Made by a program: the position numbers and the translations under genes
The notes under the pieces: model-generated
The model's database searches: none
What the model was told of the DNA's origin: nothing
Seen by the model: only the letters and a program-made list of their open reading frames with translations
Source of the DNA: Anaerolineae bacterium
GTDB taxonomy: Bacteria; Chloroflexota; Anaerolineae; Aggregatilineales; JAFGMM01
DNA: 64,000 bases
Direction: 5' to 3'
Assembly: GCA_027494055.1 (NCBI GenBank)
Contig: JAOSJO010000025.1
Location: 143,262 to 207,261 of the forward strand
Part shown: in pieces, positions 20,169 to 32,887 of the stretch
Layout of the letters: each line of letters begins with the position of its first letter
How positions within the stretch are numbered: position 1 is the first letter of the stretch

Positions 20169-21596
20169 ATGTCCGCCGTCGTCACCCCCGAATGGGTCAA
20201 GGACGCCGTTTTCTACCAGATTTTCCCGGACCGCTTTGCCAAAAGCGAGGCGGTCCCCAAGCCGGCCAACCTCGAAGCGTGGGACGCGCCGCCCACGGCG
20301 CAGGGCTTCAAAGGCGGCGACCTGCGCGGTGTGCTGGAACACCTTGACTACCTGGAGGCGCTGGGCATCAACGCGATCTACCTCAACCCCGTCTTCCAGT
20401 CGGCGTCGAACCACCGCTATCACACACACGATTACTACCAGGTAGACCCGATCCTGGGCGGCAACGCGGCGTTGCGCGCCCTCCTCGACGCGGCGCACGC
20501 GCGGGGCATCCGCGTGGTGCTGGACGGCGTGTTCAACCACGCCAGCCGGGGCTTCTTCCAGTTCAACCACCTGCTGGAGTGCGGCCCGGCCTCGCCCTAT
20601 GTGGACTGGTTCATCGTCAAGGGCTGGCCGCTCAACGCCTACGACCCGAAGGCGAAGGAGCCGAACTACGCCGCGTGGTGGAACCTGCCGGCGCTGCCCA
20701 AGCTCAACACCGACACGCCCGCCGTGCGCGCGTTCCTCCTCGACGTGGCCGAGCACTGGATTCGCTTCGGCGCGGACGGCTGGCGGCTCGACGTGCCCTC
20801 GGAGATCGACGACGACGCTTTCTGGCAGGCGTTCCGCCGGCGCGTGAAGGCCACGAACCCGGAGGCCTACATCGTCGGCGAAGTCTGGCACGACGCGCAT
20901 CGCTGGCTGCAGGGCGACCAGTTCGACGCGCAGATGAACTACATCTTTGCGCGCACCGCGATTGGGTTCTTCGGCGCGGAGACACTCAGCGGCCTCAAGC
21001 ACGGCCCGTACAAGATCGAGAAGCTCAACGCGCCCGCCTTCGCCAAGACGCTCCAGCGCACGGTCGCCCTCTACGACTGGCAGGTCGTGCTGGCGCAGTT
21101 GAACCTGCTCGGCAGCCACGACACCGCGCGCTTCCTCTCGATGGTGGCCGGGGACGTGTCCGCGCTCCGGCTCGCGACGCTGTGCATGATGACGCTGCCC
21201 GGCGCGCCGTGCATTTACTACGGCGACGAGCTGGGGCTGGAAGGCGGCCCCGATCCGGGGTGCCGCAACGCCATACCGCCCGACCGGCTGAACGGAAACC
21301 GGGGCGACCCGTGGGCGTTCATCCAGGCGGCGGTCGCACTGCGGCGCGCGCACCCGGCGCTGCGGCGCGGCACGTTCGAGGTCGTGTATGCGGAGGGCAA
21401 CGTGATCGCCTACCGGCGCGCGTTTGAGGGCGCGCACGCTCTGGTTGTGCTCAACGCCGGGCGGGAAGACGCCGCCGTGACCCTGCCGGCCGGCGGCCTG
21501 CACGGGGCAGCCTTCGGGACGCCACAGGCTTTGACCCTCTCTGAACGGGAGACCCAAATCACCGTGCCGGCGCGGTCCGGCGTGGTGCTGACGTAA
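20169..21596 (+). CDS. GH13 alpha-amylase-family glycosidase (cyclomaltodextrinase-like)
   Basis: A 475-aa cytoplasmic enzyme without a signal peptide that should cleave alpha-glucosidic bonds in maltodextrins or related oligosaccharides. The (beta/alpha)8 barrel carries all four family regions: DGVFNH, GWRLDVP with nucleophile Asp208, GEVW with acid/base Glu238, and GSHDTAR with Asp318. A short C-terminal beta domain begins near residue 400. It is shorter than true cyclomaltodextrinases, which have an extra N-terminal domain, so neopullulanase or alpha-glucosidase activity is possible. It lies between the polyol dehydrogenase and the ribulokinase in the same direction. Confidence 0.88.
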   Translation: MSAVVTPEWVKDAVFYQIFPDRFAKSEAVPKPANLEAWDAPPTAQGFKGGDLRGVLEHLDYLEALGINAIYLNPVFQSASNHRYHTHDYYQVDPILGGNAALRALLDAAHARGIRVVLDGVFNHASRGFFQFNHLLECGPASPYVDWFIVKGWPLNAYDPKAKEPNYAAWWNLPALPKLNTDTPAVRAFLLDVAEHWIRFGADGWRLDVPSEIDDDAFWQAFRRRVKATNPEAYIVGEVWHDAHRWLQGDQFDAQMNYIFARTAIGFFGAETLSGLKHGPYKIEKLNAPAFAKTLQRTVALYDWQVVLAQLNLLGSHDTARFLSMVAGDVSALRLATLCMMTLPGAPCIYYGDELGLEGGPDPGCRNAIPPDRLNGNRGDPWAFIQAAVALRRAHPALRRGTFEVVYAEGNVIAYRRAFEGAHALVVLNAGREDAAVTLPAGGLHGAAFGTPQALTLSERETQITVPARSGVVLT

Positions 21597-21629
21597 CCTT
21601 GGCTACAGGACAACGAGAGGAGCAATGAC

Positions 21630-23312
21630 ATGAGCCAGAAGAAGTACGCAGTCGGCGTCGACTTCGGCACCGAGAGCGGGCGCGCCGTGCTGGTCGATGT
21701 GTCGAGCGGCGCGGTGGTCGCGACGTCGGTCTACCAGTATGCCGACGGCGTGATCGACGAAAAGCTGCCCGGCGCCAACCTCGCGCTGCCGCCGGACTGG
21801 GCGCTCCAGAACCCGCTGGACTACATCGAGACCTTCAAGCGCACCGTCCCGGCAGTGCTCAAGGAGGCCGGCGTCGATCCGGCGGACGTGATCGGCGTGG
21901 GGATCGACTTCACGGCGTGCACGATGATGCCCACGCGCAAAGACGGCGCCCCCCTGTGCGCCCTCCCGGCGTGGCGCGACAACCCACACGCCTGGGTCAA
22001 GCTGTGGAAGCACCACGCCGCCCAACCCGAAGCGGATAAGATCAACGAGGTCGCGCGGCAGCGCGGCGAGGACTGGCTCCCCATCTACGGCGGCAAGATC
22101 AGCTCGGAGTGGTTCTTCAGCAAGGCGCTGCAGATTCTCGACGAAGCGCCGGACGTGTACGAGGCCGCCGACCGGCTCATCGAGGGGGCGGACTGGGTGG
22201 TCTGGCAACTGACCGGCGAGGAGAAGCGCAACCTGTGCACCGCCGGCTACAAGGCCATCTGGCAGAAGAAGGAAGGTTTCCCCAGCCGTGAGTACTTCGC
22301 CGCGCTCGACCCGCGCATGGCCGACATCGTGGACACGAAGATGAGCCGCGACATCTACCCGCTGGGCGCGCGCGCCGGCGGCCTGACCGAAGAAGCCGCC
22401 GGGTGGACCGGCCTCAAGCCGGGGACGGCGGTCGCCATCGCCAACGTGGACGCACACGTGACGGTGCCAGCGGCCACGGTCACCGAGCCGGGAACGATGG
22501 TGATGATTATGGGCACCTCGATCTGCCACATGGTGCTCGGCAGGGAGCGCAAAGAGGTCGAGGGGATGTGCGGCGTGGTCGAGGACGGCATCATCCCCGG
22601 CCTGTACGGCTACGAGGCAGGCCAGAGCGGCGTGGGCGACATCTTCGCGTGGTTCGTCGATAACGGCGTGCCGCCGGAGTATCACGAGGCGGCGCAGGCG
22701 CGCGGGCTGGACCTGCACGCGCTCCTCGAAGCGGAGGCGGCTCGGCTCAAGCCCGGCGAGAGCGGCCTGGTCGCGCTCGACTGGTGGAACGGCAACCGCA
22801 GCGTGCTGGTGGACGTGGACCTGACCGGCCTGTTGGTGGGCGCGACGCTCGCCACGACCGCGCCGGAGATCTACCGCGCGCTCATCGAGGCGACGGCCTT
22901 CGGCACGCGCATGATTATCGAGGCCTTCGAGCACAACGGCGTGGCGGTCAATGAGATCGTGGCGGCGGGCGGCCTGCCCGAAAAGAACAAGCTGCTCATG
23001 CAGATCTACGCCGACGTGACCGGACGCCCCTTCAAGGTGGTGGCGACGGCCTACGGGTCGGCGCTCGGCTCGGCAATGCACGGCGCGGTCGCGGCGGGCA
23101 TGGCCGCCGGCGGGTATGAGTCGATTGTCGAGGCCGCGCAGCACATGGCGCATCTCAAGGACGAGATGTTCACGCCGATCTCCGAACATACGGCGGTCTA
23201 CGACCGGCTGTACGCCGAGTATGTGACGCTGCACGACTACTTTGGGCGCGGCGAGAACGACGTGATGAAGCGCCTCAAGGCGATGCGCGCGGAAATCGTG
23301 GCGAATAAGTAA
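21630..23312 (+). CDS. araB: L-ribulokinase
   Basis: FGGY-family kinase of 560 aa, the usual length for AraB. It phosphorylates L-ribulose (and often other ribuloses) to ribulose 5-phosphate with ATP. The N-terminal phosphate motif is [13 protein letters not shown] (residues 11-23). AraB-type words include [22 protein letters not shown] and NVDAHV. The C-terminal half has the ATPase motif [18 protein letters not shown]. The GAGAGG box lies about 9 nt before the ATG. It should act on the product of the FucI/AraA-type isomerase encoded 2 kb downstream. The frame is intact. Confidence 0.92.
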   Translation: MSQKKYAVGVDFGTESGRAVLVDVSSGAVVATSVYQYADGVIDEKLPGANLALPPDWALQNPLDYIETFKRTVPAVLKEAGVDPADVIGVGIDFTACTMMPTRKDGAPLCALPAWRDNPHAWVKLWKHHAAQPEADKINEVARQRGEDWLPIYGGKISSEWFFSKALQILDEAPDVYEAADRLIEGADWVVWQLTGEEKRNLCTAGYKAIWQKKEGFPSREYFAALDPRMADIVDTKMSRDIYPLGARAGGLTEEAAGWTGLKPGTAVAIANVDAHVTVPAATVTEPGTMVMIMGTSICHMVLGRERKEVEGMCGVVEDGIIPGLYGYEAGQSGVGDIFAWFVDNGVPPEYHEAAQARGLDLHALLEAEAARLKPGESGLVALDWWNGNRSVLVDVDLTGLLVGATLATTAPEIYRALIEATAFGTRMIIEAFEHNGVAVNEIVAAGGLPEKNKLLMQIYADVTGRPFKVVATAYGSALGSAMHGAVAAGMAAGGYESIVEAAQHMAHLKDEMFTPISEHTAVYDRLYAEYVTLHDYFGRGENDVMKRLKAMRAEIVANK

Positions 23313-23388
23313 CGCGGTCGTCTCCCTCTTGAGTGTTGTTGCGGAGGCGTTTGGCTTAACGAGTCAGACGATGGCTTCCGGCTACCTG

Positions 23389-23434
23389 CCTCACCCCCCT
23401 ATGGAGGTCCCGTCTGGCGCGGCGGGGGGTGAGG
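23389..23434. repeat. CCTCACCCCC...GGGGGTGAGG palindromic element, copy 1
   Basis: Perfect 11-bp arms (23389-23399 with 23424-23434) around a 24-bp centre. Related ends occur at about 26854-26947, 43254-43341 and 47711-47863. Confidence 0.7.
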
Positions 23435-23510
23435 TCAACCAAACCGAATCATCGCACCAATACTTCACGGGGAGACTACTGGCAACGCGGTCTGCGGTAA
23501 AATCTGGGTT

Positions 23511-23547
23511 AGGGGCACAACGCTGCGCCGAAGGCGCATGTGCCCCT
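23511..23547. repeat. compound hairpin
   Basis: Outer 9-bp stem AGGGGCACA/TGTGCCCCT (23511-23519 with 23539-23547) and an inner TGCGCC-GAA-GGCGCA stem. No T-tract follows. It lies between araB and the DUF457-type gene. Confidence 0.6.
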
Positions 23548-23641
23548 GCAGATAGAACAAGATGTGCCTCGATTCGTTTTGTGCACTGTCCCATAAGTCG
23601 TGCCGCTTTTCGCCAGCGATAGGGTTAATCTGGAGAAGTCT

Positions 23642-24262
23642 GTGCTGATTGCACATCTAGTGCCCGGCTACTTTGCAGCAACGAAGTCCCAGTCGCATTG
23701 GAAGGCGGACTGGAGTCGATCAAAACGGGTTGTGCTCTGGACAGCTGCCCTCGTGAGCACATTCGTGCCTGATCTGGATGTCGTTTACAACGCGCTCTTT
23801 CGCGGATTCATCAACCATAGTACGCTCTGGACACACAGTCTATTCGTACACGCTGGTATCGGCTTCTCTTGGTGGCTGCTGCGTCGTTTCGGGCGATGGC
23901 CTTTCCTGCAAACGCTCATTGGACTCGTTGCCGTCGGCGGGTTCTCACATCTGATTCTGGATATTTTGTCACATGGCACACCCTTACTCTACCCTCTTTC
24001 ACTTCACATGTTTGGCGCGCCATCCACGCGCGTTCTTGAAGGCGGTTTCTGGGCATATGCTTCTGACCCCATCTTTCTGGCAGAGCCGTTTCTCCTGGCT
24101 GTGGCAGCCGCGCATGTTGTCACCCACCGGCGGCTAGCATCGCGCACTCAGAAACTGGCGCTGGTCGGATTGGCTAGCGGCCTAGCGGTGATGACGATCC
24201 TGTTCTTACTTCTCCTGCCAACGTTGCAGAATATGGCCGCAGCCGTAGGGGCAGACTCATGA
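23642..24262 (+). CDS. membrane-bound metal-dependent hydrolase, DUF457/YdjM-like
   Basis: A 206-aa polytopic protein with about four membrane helices. It has the histidine/aspartate pattern of the DUF457 (YdjM) family: VPDLDVVYN, HSTLWTHSLFVH, and HLILDILSHGTPLLYPLS. These residues probably bind metal at the membrane face; the substrate is unknown, and some relatives are linked to the SOS response. I start at GTG 23642, with GGAGAAG just upstream. Its GC content is clearly lower than that of araB before it and the HAD gene after it, which suggests horizontal acquisition between two sugar genes. Confidence 0.75.
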   Translation: MLIAHLVPGYFAATKSQSHWKADWSRSKRVVLWTAALVSTFVPDLDVVYNALFRGFINHSTLWTHSLFVHAGIGFSWWLLRRFGRWPFLQTLIGLVAVGGFSHLILDILSHGTPLLYPLSLHMFGAPSTRVLEGGFWAYASDPIFLAEPFLLAVAAAHVVTHRRLASRTQKLALVGLASGLAVMTILFLLLLPTLQNMAAAVGADS

Positions 24263-24389
24263 ATCGTTGCAGCCAACTGCCAGCCGCGCGACAATCGGCT
24301 GAACTACATCGGCTGTTTGGTTTCGACAAGGAAAGCCACTCTTTGACACAGACAAAGCGAACCATCCGGGCAGGTTTGGGGGTATCTTC

Positions 24390-25057
24390 TTGACTGAGGT
24401 GAACCACCTTCGCGGCGTGATCTGGGACCTGGACGGCGTGCTGCTCGACAGCCACGCCAGCCACTTCCGCGCGTGGCAGCAGGTGACGGGCGAGTTCGGC
24501 ATCCCGTTCAGCGCGCAGACGTTCAACGACACGTTTGGGATGAACAACCATGCCGTGCTCCAGCGCTGGCTGGGCGCGCGGTGGACCCCCGAACTGGAAG
24601 CCGCCGTGGTCGAGCGCAAGGAGTCGCTCTACCGGGGCGAGGCGCGGCACAACGCAACGGCCATGCCCGGCGCGCGCGACTGGCTGGCGCGCTTGCACCG
24701 CGCCGGCTGGCGGCAGGCGTTGGGGAGTTCAGCGCCCAGGGTCAACATCGACGTGGTGCTGGAGGTGCTCGGCTTCCGCGACTACCTGTGCGCGATCAGC
24801 TCCGGCGAGAACTTCCCTCCAAGCCCGACCCGGCGCTCTTCCTGAACGCCGCGCACGCGATGGACGTGGACCCGGCGCGCTGCGTGGTGGTCGAGGACGC
24901 GCCCTCCGGCATCGCGGGGGCGCGCGCCGCCGGGATGCGCTGCATCGCCGTGGCGACGACGCACGACGCCGGCGCGCTTGACGGGGCGGACGTTATCGCG
25001 CCGGGGCTGGACGCGCTGCCCGATGACGCCTTCGACCGGCTGGTGCCGCCGCTTTAG
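24390..25057 (+). CDS. HAD-superfamily sugar phosphatase / beta-phosphoglucomutase-like (one frameshift)
   Basis: About 222 aa after repair. Motif I is WDLDGVLLDS (residues 12-21), a four-helix cap follows, motif II is LGSSAP, motif III is SKPDPALF and motif IV is VVEDAPSGI. These features are typical of the beta-phosphoglucomutase/sugar-phosphatase subgroup. The frame breaks exactly in motif III (CCC near 24834); one added C gives NFPSKPDPALFLNAA. Start is TTG 24390 after a GGGGGT stretch, or GTG 24399. It probably dephosphorylates or isomerises a sugar phosphate in the same pathway as the neighbouring araB and isomerase. Confidence 0.82.
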
Positions 25058-25078
25058 CGAACAATGGGAGCAATGCCT

Positions 25079-25297
25079 ATGCCTGACCCCGAAGCAAAAT
25101 CAGCGCCCCGCTGCCTCTATTGCCGGCGCGACAGCGCGCAGGTACCGCTGTTGCCGCTGCGCTACCGGGAGGAGGAAGTCTGGATCTGTCCGCAACACCT
25201 GCCCATCCTGATCCACAACCCTGCGCAACTGGCCGGCATCCTTCCCGGCGCGGAGCACTTCGCGCTGGACGAGGACGCCGGCGACCACCATGATTGA
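25079..25297 (+). CDS. small zinc-ribbon-like protein
   Basis: A 72-aa protein with RCLYCRRD near residue 12 and WICPQHLP near residue 39. The CxxC followed by C-x2-H could form one zinc site. There is no DNA-binding tail and no membrane segment. The ATG at 25079 has GGGAG eight nt upstream, better than the ATGs at 25064 and 25073. It lies 21 bp after the sugar phosphatase and 91 bp before the isomerase, so it belongs to the sugar operon. Function unknown; it may be a metal-delivery or small regulatory partner. Confidence 0.65.
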   Translation: MPDPEAKSAPRCLYCRRDSAQVPLLPLRYREEEVWICPQHLPILIHNPAQLAGILPGAEHFALDEDAGDHHD

Positions 25298-25388
25298 TTG
25301 TGGTCGCCGCTTCGGCTGTGGGCGAGATCACAGAGATGGCACGCATCGCACCGCACGGTTGAGAGCCTATGAGTGAAGGAGCAATAAC

Positions 25389-26807
25389 ATGACAGCGCAA
25401 ACGACCCTGGGTTTGATCGTCGGCAACCGGAGCTTCTTCCCCAGCCACCTGTGCAAGACCGGGCGCGAGCAGGTCTTGCGCGTGCTGGAGGAGGAGGGCT
25501 TCAAGATCATCGCGCTCAGCGAGCAGGATACCGAGTACGGCTCGGTGGTGAGCCTGGACGACGCGCACAAGTGCGCCGATCTGTTCAAGCAGCACGCGGA
25601 CGAGATCGACGGCATCCTGGTGACGCTGCCCAACTTCGGCGAGGAGCGGACCATCGCCAACGTGCTGCGCTTCGCCGGCCTGAACGTTCCGGTGTTGATC
25701 CAGGCCTTCCCCGACGATGTGGGCAAGATGGACATCCAGAACCGGCGCGACAGCTTCTGCGGCAAGATGTCGGCGTGCAACAACCTGCACCAGTACGGCA
25801 TCCCCTACTCGCTCACGACCTTGCACACGGTCGATCCCGACGACGCGAGCTTCCGCGCCGACCTGCAGCGCTTTGGCGCGACGTGCCGCGTGGCGCGCGG
25901 GCTGCGCGGCGTGCGCATGGGGATGCTCGGCGCGCGCCCGACCGCGTTCAACACCGTCCGCTACAGCGAGAAGGTGCTGGAACGCGCCGGCATCAGCGTG
26001 GAGACGCTCGACCTGTCGGAGGCGTTCGGGCAGGCGAACGCGCTCAGCGACGACAACGACGCCGTCAGAGCCAAGCGCGCTGAGATCGAGCAGTACGTGC
26101 CCACCAGGGGCGTCCCGGCGGACGCGCTGAACAAGATGGCGCGCTTCGGCGTCGTGCTCCAGCGCTGGATCGAGGCGAACGAGCTGGTCGCAACCGCGCT
26201 CCAGTGCTGGACCTCGATGGAGGAGTACTTCGGCATCGTGCCCTGCACGCTGATGAGTATGCTCAGCAACCGCCTGCTGCCGAGCGCGTGCGAGACCGAC
26301 ATCACCGGGGCAATCGGCATGTATGCGATGGCGCTCGCCTCCGGCCAGCCCAGCGCGCTGCTCGACTGGAACAACAACTACGGCAACGACCCGAACAAGG
26401 GCGTCGTCTTCCACTGCTCCAACCTGCCCAAAGACGTGTTCGTCGCCGACATCCCGGTGATGAACTACCAAGAGATCATTGCCGGCACGGTGGGCAAAGA
26501 CAGCACGTATGGCACGATCTACGGGCGCATGAAGGCGGCCCCGTTCACCTACTGCCGCGTCTCCACCGACGACTACAGCGGTGAAGTCATGGCGTATGTG
26601 GGCGAGGGCGTCTTCACCGACGACCCCATCGACACGTTTGGCGGCTACGGCGTGGTGGAGGTGCCCAACTTCCAGGGGCTGCTGCACTACATCTGCGAGA
26701 CCGGCTTCGAGCACCACGTCGCGGCGAACCAGGCGCGCGTCGCCGACGCCGTCTACGAGGCGACGCGCAAGTATCTCGGCTGGAAGGTCTACTACCACAA
26801 GGGGTAA
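25389..26807 (+). CDS. L-fucose/L-arabinose isomerase-family protein
   Basis: A 472-aa cytoplasmic protein of the COG2407 group, which shares the fold of FucI and AraA and converts aldoses to ketoses with a divalent metal. Visible family features are the N-terminal VGNRSFFPSHL, the LVTLPNFGEERTIANVLRFA region, and conserved acidic and histidine residues in CETDITGAIGMYA and the C-terminal half (about residues 300-420). Together with araB it gives a plausible route from L-arabinose or L-fucose-like sugars to the ketose phosphate. The true substrate differs among members of this group and is not settled by sequence alone. Confidence 0.8.
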   Translation: MTAQTTLGLIVGNRSFFPSHLCKTGREQVLRVLEEEGFKIIALSEQDTEYGSVVSLDDAHKCADLFKQHADEIDGILVTLPNFGEERTIANVLRFAGLNVPVLIQAFPDDVGKMDIQNRRDSFCGKMSACNNLHQYGIPYSLTTLHTVDPDDASFRADLQRFGATCRVARGLRGVRMGMLGARPTAFNTVRYSEKVLERAGISVETLDLSEAFGQANALSDDNDAVRAKRAEIEQYVPTRGVPADALNKMARFGVVLQRWIEANELVATALQCWTSMEEYFGIVPCTLMSMLSNRLLPSACETDITGAIGMYAMALASGQPSALLDWNNNYGNDPNKGVVFHCSNLPKDVFVADIPVMNYQEIIAGTVGKDSTYGTIYGRMKAAPFTYCRVSTDDYSGEVMAYVGEGVFTDDPIDTFGGYGVVEVPNFQGLLHYICETGFEHHVAANQARVADAVYEATRKYLGWKVYYHKG

Positions 26808-27110
26808 TGCGCCGCGGGTGCATTCAAAATAGGCAACTTCATGCCCAGGCACGACCTCACTGAATCCTCTCCACACGTGGAGAGGGGATTTACAATATTC
26901 TTATTCTCCCCCTCTCCATTTTATGGAGAGGGGGCCGGGGGTGAGGTAAGACAGGCAGAGTACTCACGACCCAAGAGCGTGCCCCATAATGGGATGACCC
27001 TGCTCCGCGCCTCGCGCTCCGGGTAGGATGCAGCCAGGAGGGGGACGGGCGCTAACCCGTTCCCCTCTCTTCTTCGCGCTTTCTCGGCTTGCAGTCAAGG
27101 GTGATCGTTC
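26808..27110. other. intergenic region with a double-hairpin repeat
   Basis: No gene is supported. The main content is the palindromic element at 26854-26947; the rest (26948-27110) has no further clear structure. Confidence 0.5.
26854..26947. repeat. ACCTCAC...GTGAGGT palindromic element, copy 2
   Basis: Terminal 7-bp inverted repeats enclose two hairpins: CCTCTCCAC/GTGGAGAGG and CCCCCTCTCCAT-TTT-ATGGAGAGGGGG. Similar CCCTCTCC...GGAGAGGG hairpins with CTCAC/GTGAG ends occur in hypF and at 47.8 kb. It looks like a small non-autonomous element. Confidence 0.75.
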
Positions 27111-27733
27111 ATGACCCCCGGCAACATCGTCATCCTGAATGGAACGTCGAGTTCGGGCAAGACGAGCATCCTCAAAGCCTTGCAGGGTGTTCTCGACGCA
27201 CCCTACCTCGACGCCGGGATCGACAAATTCCTCTGGATGCTGCCCGACCGGTACCTGCGCGAGCCGCTCTGGCATGAGGTTTTTGAGTACCTCTGGCGTG
27301 AGGAGCATGGCGCGATGACGCTCACGATCCAGGCCGGGCCGGTGGGGCGCGCGGTCATGTCGGGGATGCATCACGCCATCGCTGCCCTGGCGCGCGCGGG
27401 GAGCAACGTCGTCGCGGACCATGTGTTGCTCGAACCGGCGTGGGTCCAGGAGTGCGCCGCGCTGTTCAGCGATCTGCCGGCGTTTCTGGTCGGGGGTGCG
27501 CTGTCCGCTTGATGTGCTCGAACAACGCGAAAAAGGCGCGCCGTGACCGGACCCTGGGCCAGGCGCGGGCGCAGTATGCGGCGGTTCACGCGCACGGGTT
27601 GTACGACCTTGATGTGGATACCTCCCGTCTCAGCCCGCTGGAGTGCGCGCTGCAGATCAAGCGCCGTCTGGAGGCGGGGTCTCCGCCGTGCGCGTTCAGA
27701 ATGCTGAGGCGCGGCACGGGCGCGACCGCCTGA
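27111..27733 (+). CDS. chloramphenicol phosphotransferase-like P-loop kinase (two frameshifts)
   Basis: About 206 aa after repair. The P-loop is GTSSSGKTS at residues 11-19, and a downstream LVGVRCPLDVLEQREKARRDR segment is characteristic of CPT-like kinases, which phosphorylate small-molecule hydroxyls; some members inactivate chloramphenicol. Two homopolymers break the frame: G5 at 27492-27496 and A5 at 27530-27534. Dropping one base in each gives one ORF to 27733. Chloramphenicol as a substrate is not established by sequence; many genomic homologues have unknown targets. It has no operon partner. Confidence 0.78.
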
Positions 27734-27860
27734 CCGGCGCGCGCAACCGGCTGCGCGTCTGTGGGACTCTGGCGGCGTGTGCAGAAGCGACGATTTGTCG
27801 CGCCCCTCCGCTTTTCCAGTAGAATAGGGTGCAGGAATCACTGTCTCGAAGGGGCACGCG

Positions 27861-28643
27861 ATGAACGCGCGCACGCATTCAAGGCTCGCGGTGCTGCTTT
27901 GTGTCGTGGCGTGGGTGATGGTAGCTGGTGGGGCCGTCTGGAGCGCCAATGCGCTCACAGACCCGACCGCTGCGACGATAACGGCTTCGCTGGCGGTGGC
28001 CGCGGCCCTGTTCGCGCTGGTCACGCTGGCCGGGGCGTGGATCGTCGCGCTGCGGGTCGCCAGAGGTCAGGCGCAGGCGACGTTCGCCTCCCGCTGGCTG
28101 CTCCCCGCCGCGCTGGCGATGGCGCTGCCGCTGGTTTCGCTGTGGGGGGCGCTGACCGTGCGCTCGCTGACGGCGGGCGAATGGGGCGTCGCGCTGGAGT
28201 TGTTGGGGTTGCTGCCCCTCTCCGGCGCGATGCTAAGTCCGCTGGCGGGGTTGCTGGCGCTAGGTCTCCTGCTGGCCGACGCCGCGCGCGCCGAACACCC
28301 CACCGCCGGCGATGCATTGCCGCCCTACTGGTCCGCCGCCCCGCTGACCGCCGAGGACGTCGCACGCGAGATGGCCGAGGCGACCGGGGAGGCCGAACCG
28401 CGCAAACCGCCGGCGGCTCCCGAAGCGCCCGTGCCGGCGGACGACCTCACGCGCATCAAGGGCATCGGCCCCAAGACGGCGCGCGCGCTCCACGCCGGCG
28501 GAATAACTACCTTTGTGGCGCTGGCGTCGGCAGAGCCGGCGATAATTGCGCGTATTTTGCAGGAGGCCGGCGTCCGCCCCGGCGACATCGATGCCTGGCG
28601 CGCTCAGGCGGCGCAGGAGGGGCAACAGGCCGGCGCTGAGTGA
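27861..28643 (+). CDS. membrane protein with C-terminal helix-hairpin-helix domain
   Basis: 260 aa. Four hydrophobic helices lie in residues 8-145, then a Pro/Ala-rich linker, then a single helix-hairpin-helix pair at about 193-250 with the signature DLTRIKGIGPKTARALHAGGI. Such modules bind DNA non-specifically, or in DUF4332-type proteins mediate other contacts. The combination of a membrane part with an HhH tail suggests tethering of nucleic acid or of a partner to the inner face of the membrane. The gene stands alone, convergent with rpoB and sharing the terminator between them. Confidence 0.7.
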   Translation: MNARTHSRLAVLLCVVAWVMVAGGAVWSANALTDPTAATITASLAVAAALFALVTLAGAWIVALRVARGQAQATFASRWLLPAALAMALPLVSLWGALTVRSLTAGEWGVALELLGLLPLSGAMLSPLAGLLALGLLLADAARAEHPTAGDALPPYWSAAPLTAEDVAREMAEATGEAEPRKPPAAPEAPVPADDLTRIKGIGPKTARALHAGGITTFVALASAEPAIIARILQEAGVRPGDIDAWRAQAAQEGQQAGAE

Positions 28644-28674
28644 TGCACATGGGCCGCGCCCGCCTGAAAGAAAA

Positions 28675-28696
28675 AGCCCCGCAACGCTGCGGGGCT
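28675..28696 (-). terminator. rho-independent terminator of rpoB
   Basis: A 9-bp GC-rich stem (28675-28683 with 28688-28696), ACGC loop, then TTTTTC on the minus strand, 22 bp after the rpoB stop codon. On the plus strand it may also stop the HhH gene, less efficiently. Confidence 0.85.
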
Positions 28697-28717
28697 TCAT
28701 GTTTGATCGCGCGGTCG

Positions 28718-32637
<3,920 letters not shown>

Positions 32638-32734
32638 GCAATCTCCCCGTGAAATGGAATTCCTCTTGGCAAAAACTGTTATGGTGCAGCGCCCCTGCGA
32701 ATAGAAGCTTACTAACGCCAAAAGACACTAAACG

Positions 32735-32779
32735 GGCAAGGAACACCTGGGGAAATGGGGGCGGTTGAGGTTCCTTGCC
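32735..32779 (-). promoter_or_regulatory. leader hairpin of the rpoB transcript
   Basis: Ten-bp arms GGCAAGGAAC/GTTCCTTGCC (32735-32744 with 32770-32779) would fold in the leader of the rpoB mRNA, about 100 nt before the start codon. Its role is unknown. Confidence 0.5.
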
Positions 32780-32797
32780 GAGGTTACACGAAACTAT

Positions 32798-32825
32798 ATG
32801 ATATCACACTTCTTTTGCCTGTCAA
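32798..32825 (-). promoter_or_regulatory. rpoB: rpoB promoter
   Basis: On the minus strand, TTGACA (32820-32825), a 16-bp spacer and TATCAT (32798-32803). Start of transcription is expected near 32790, about 150 nt before the ATG. Confidence 0.65.
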
Positions 32826-32887
32826 GGTTTTTTCACGCAGCATGACAGGGCCCGGGGATGGGGAAGCGCGCAGGCGTTGCGCGCATT

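Larger units (their letters stand above)
23313..23641. other. intergenic region with two palindromic elements
   Basis: No gene is supported. It contains a CCTCACCCCCC/GGGGGGTGAGG inverted repeat (23389-23434) and a strong compound hairpin (23511-23547). Confidence 0.6.
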
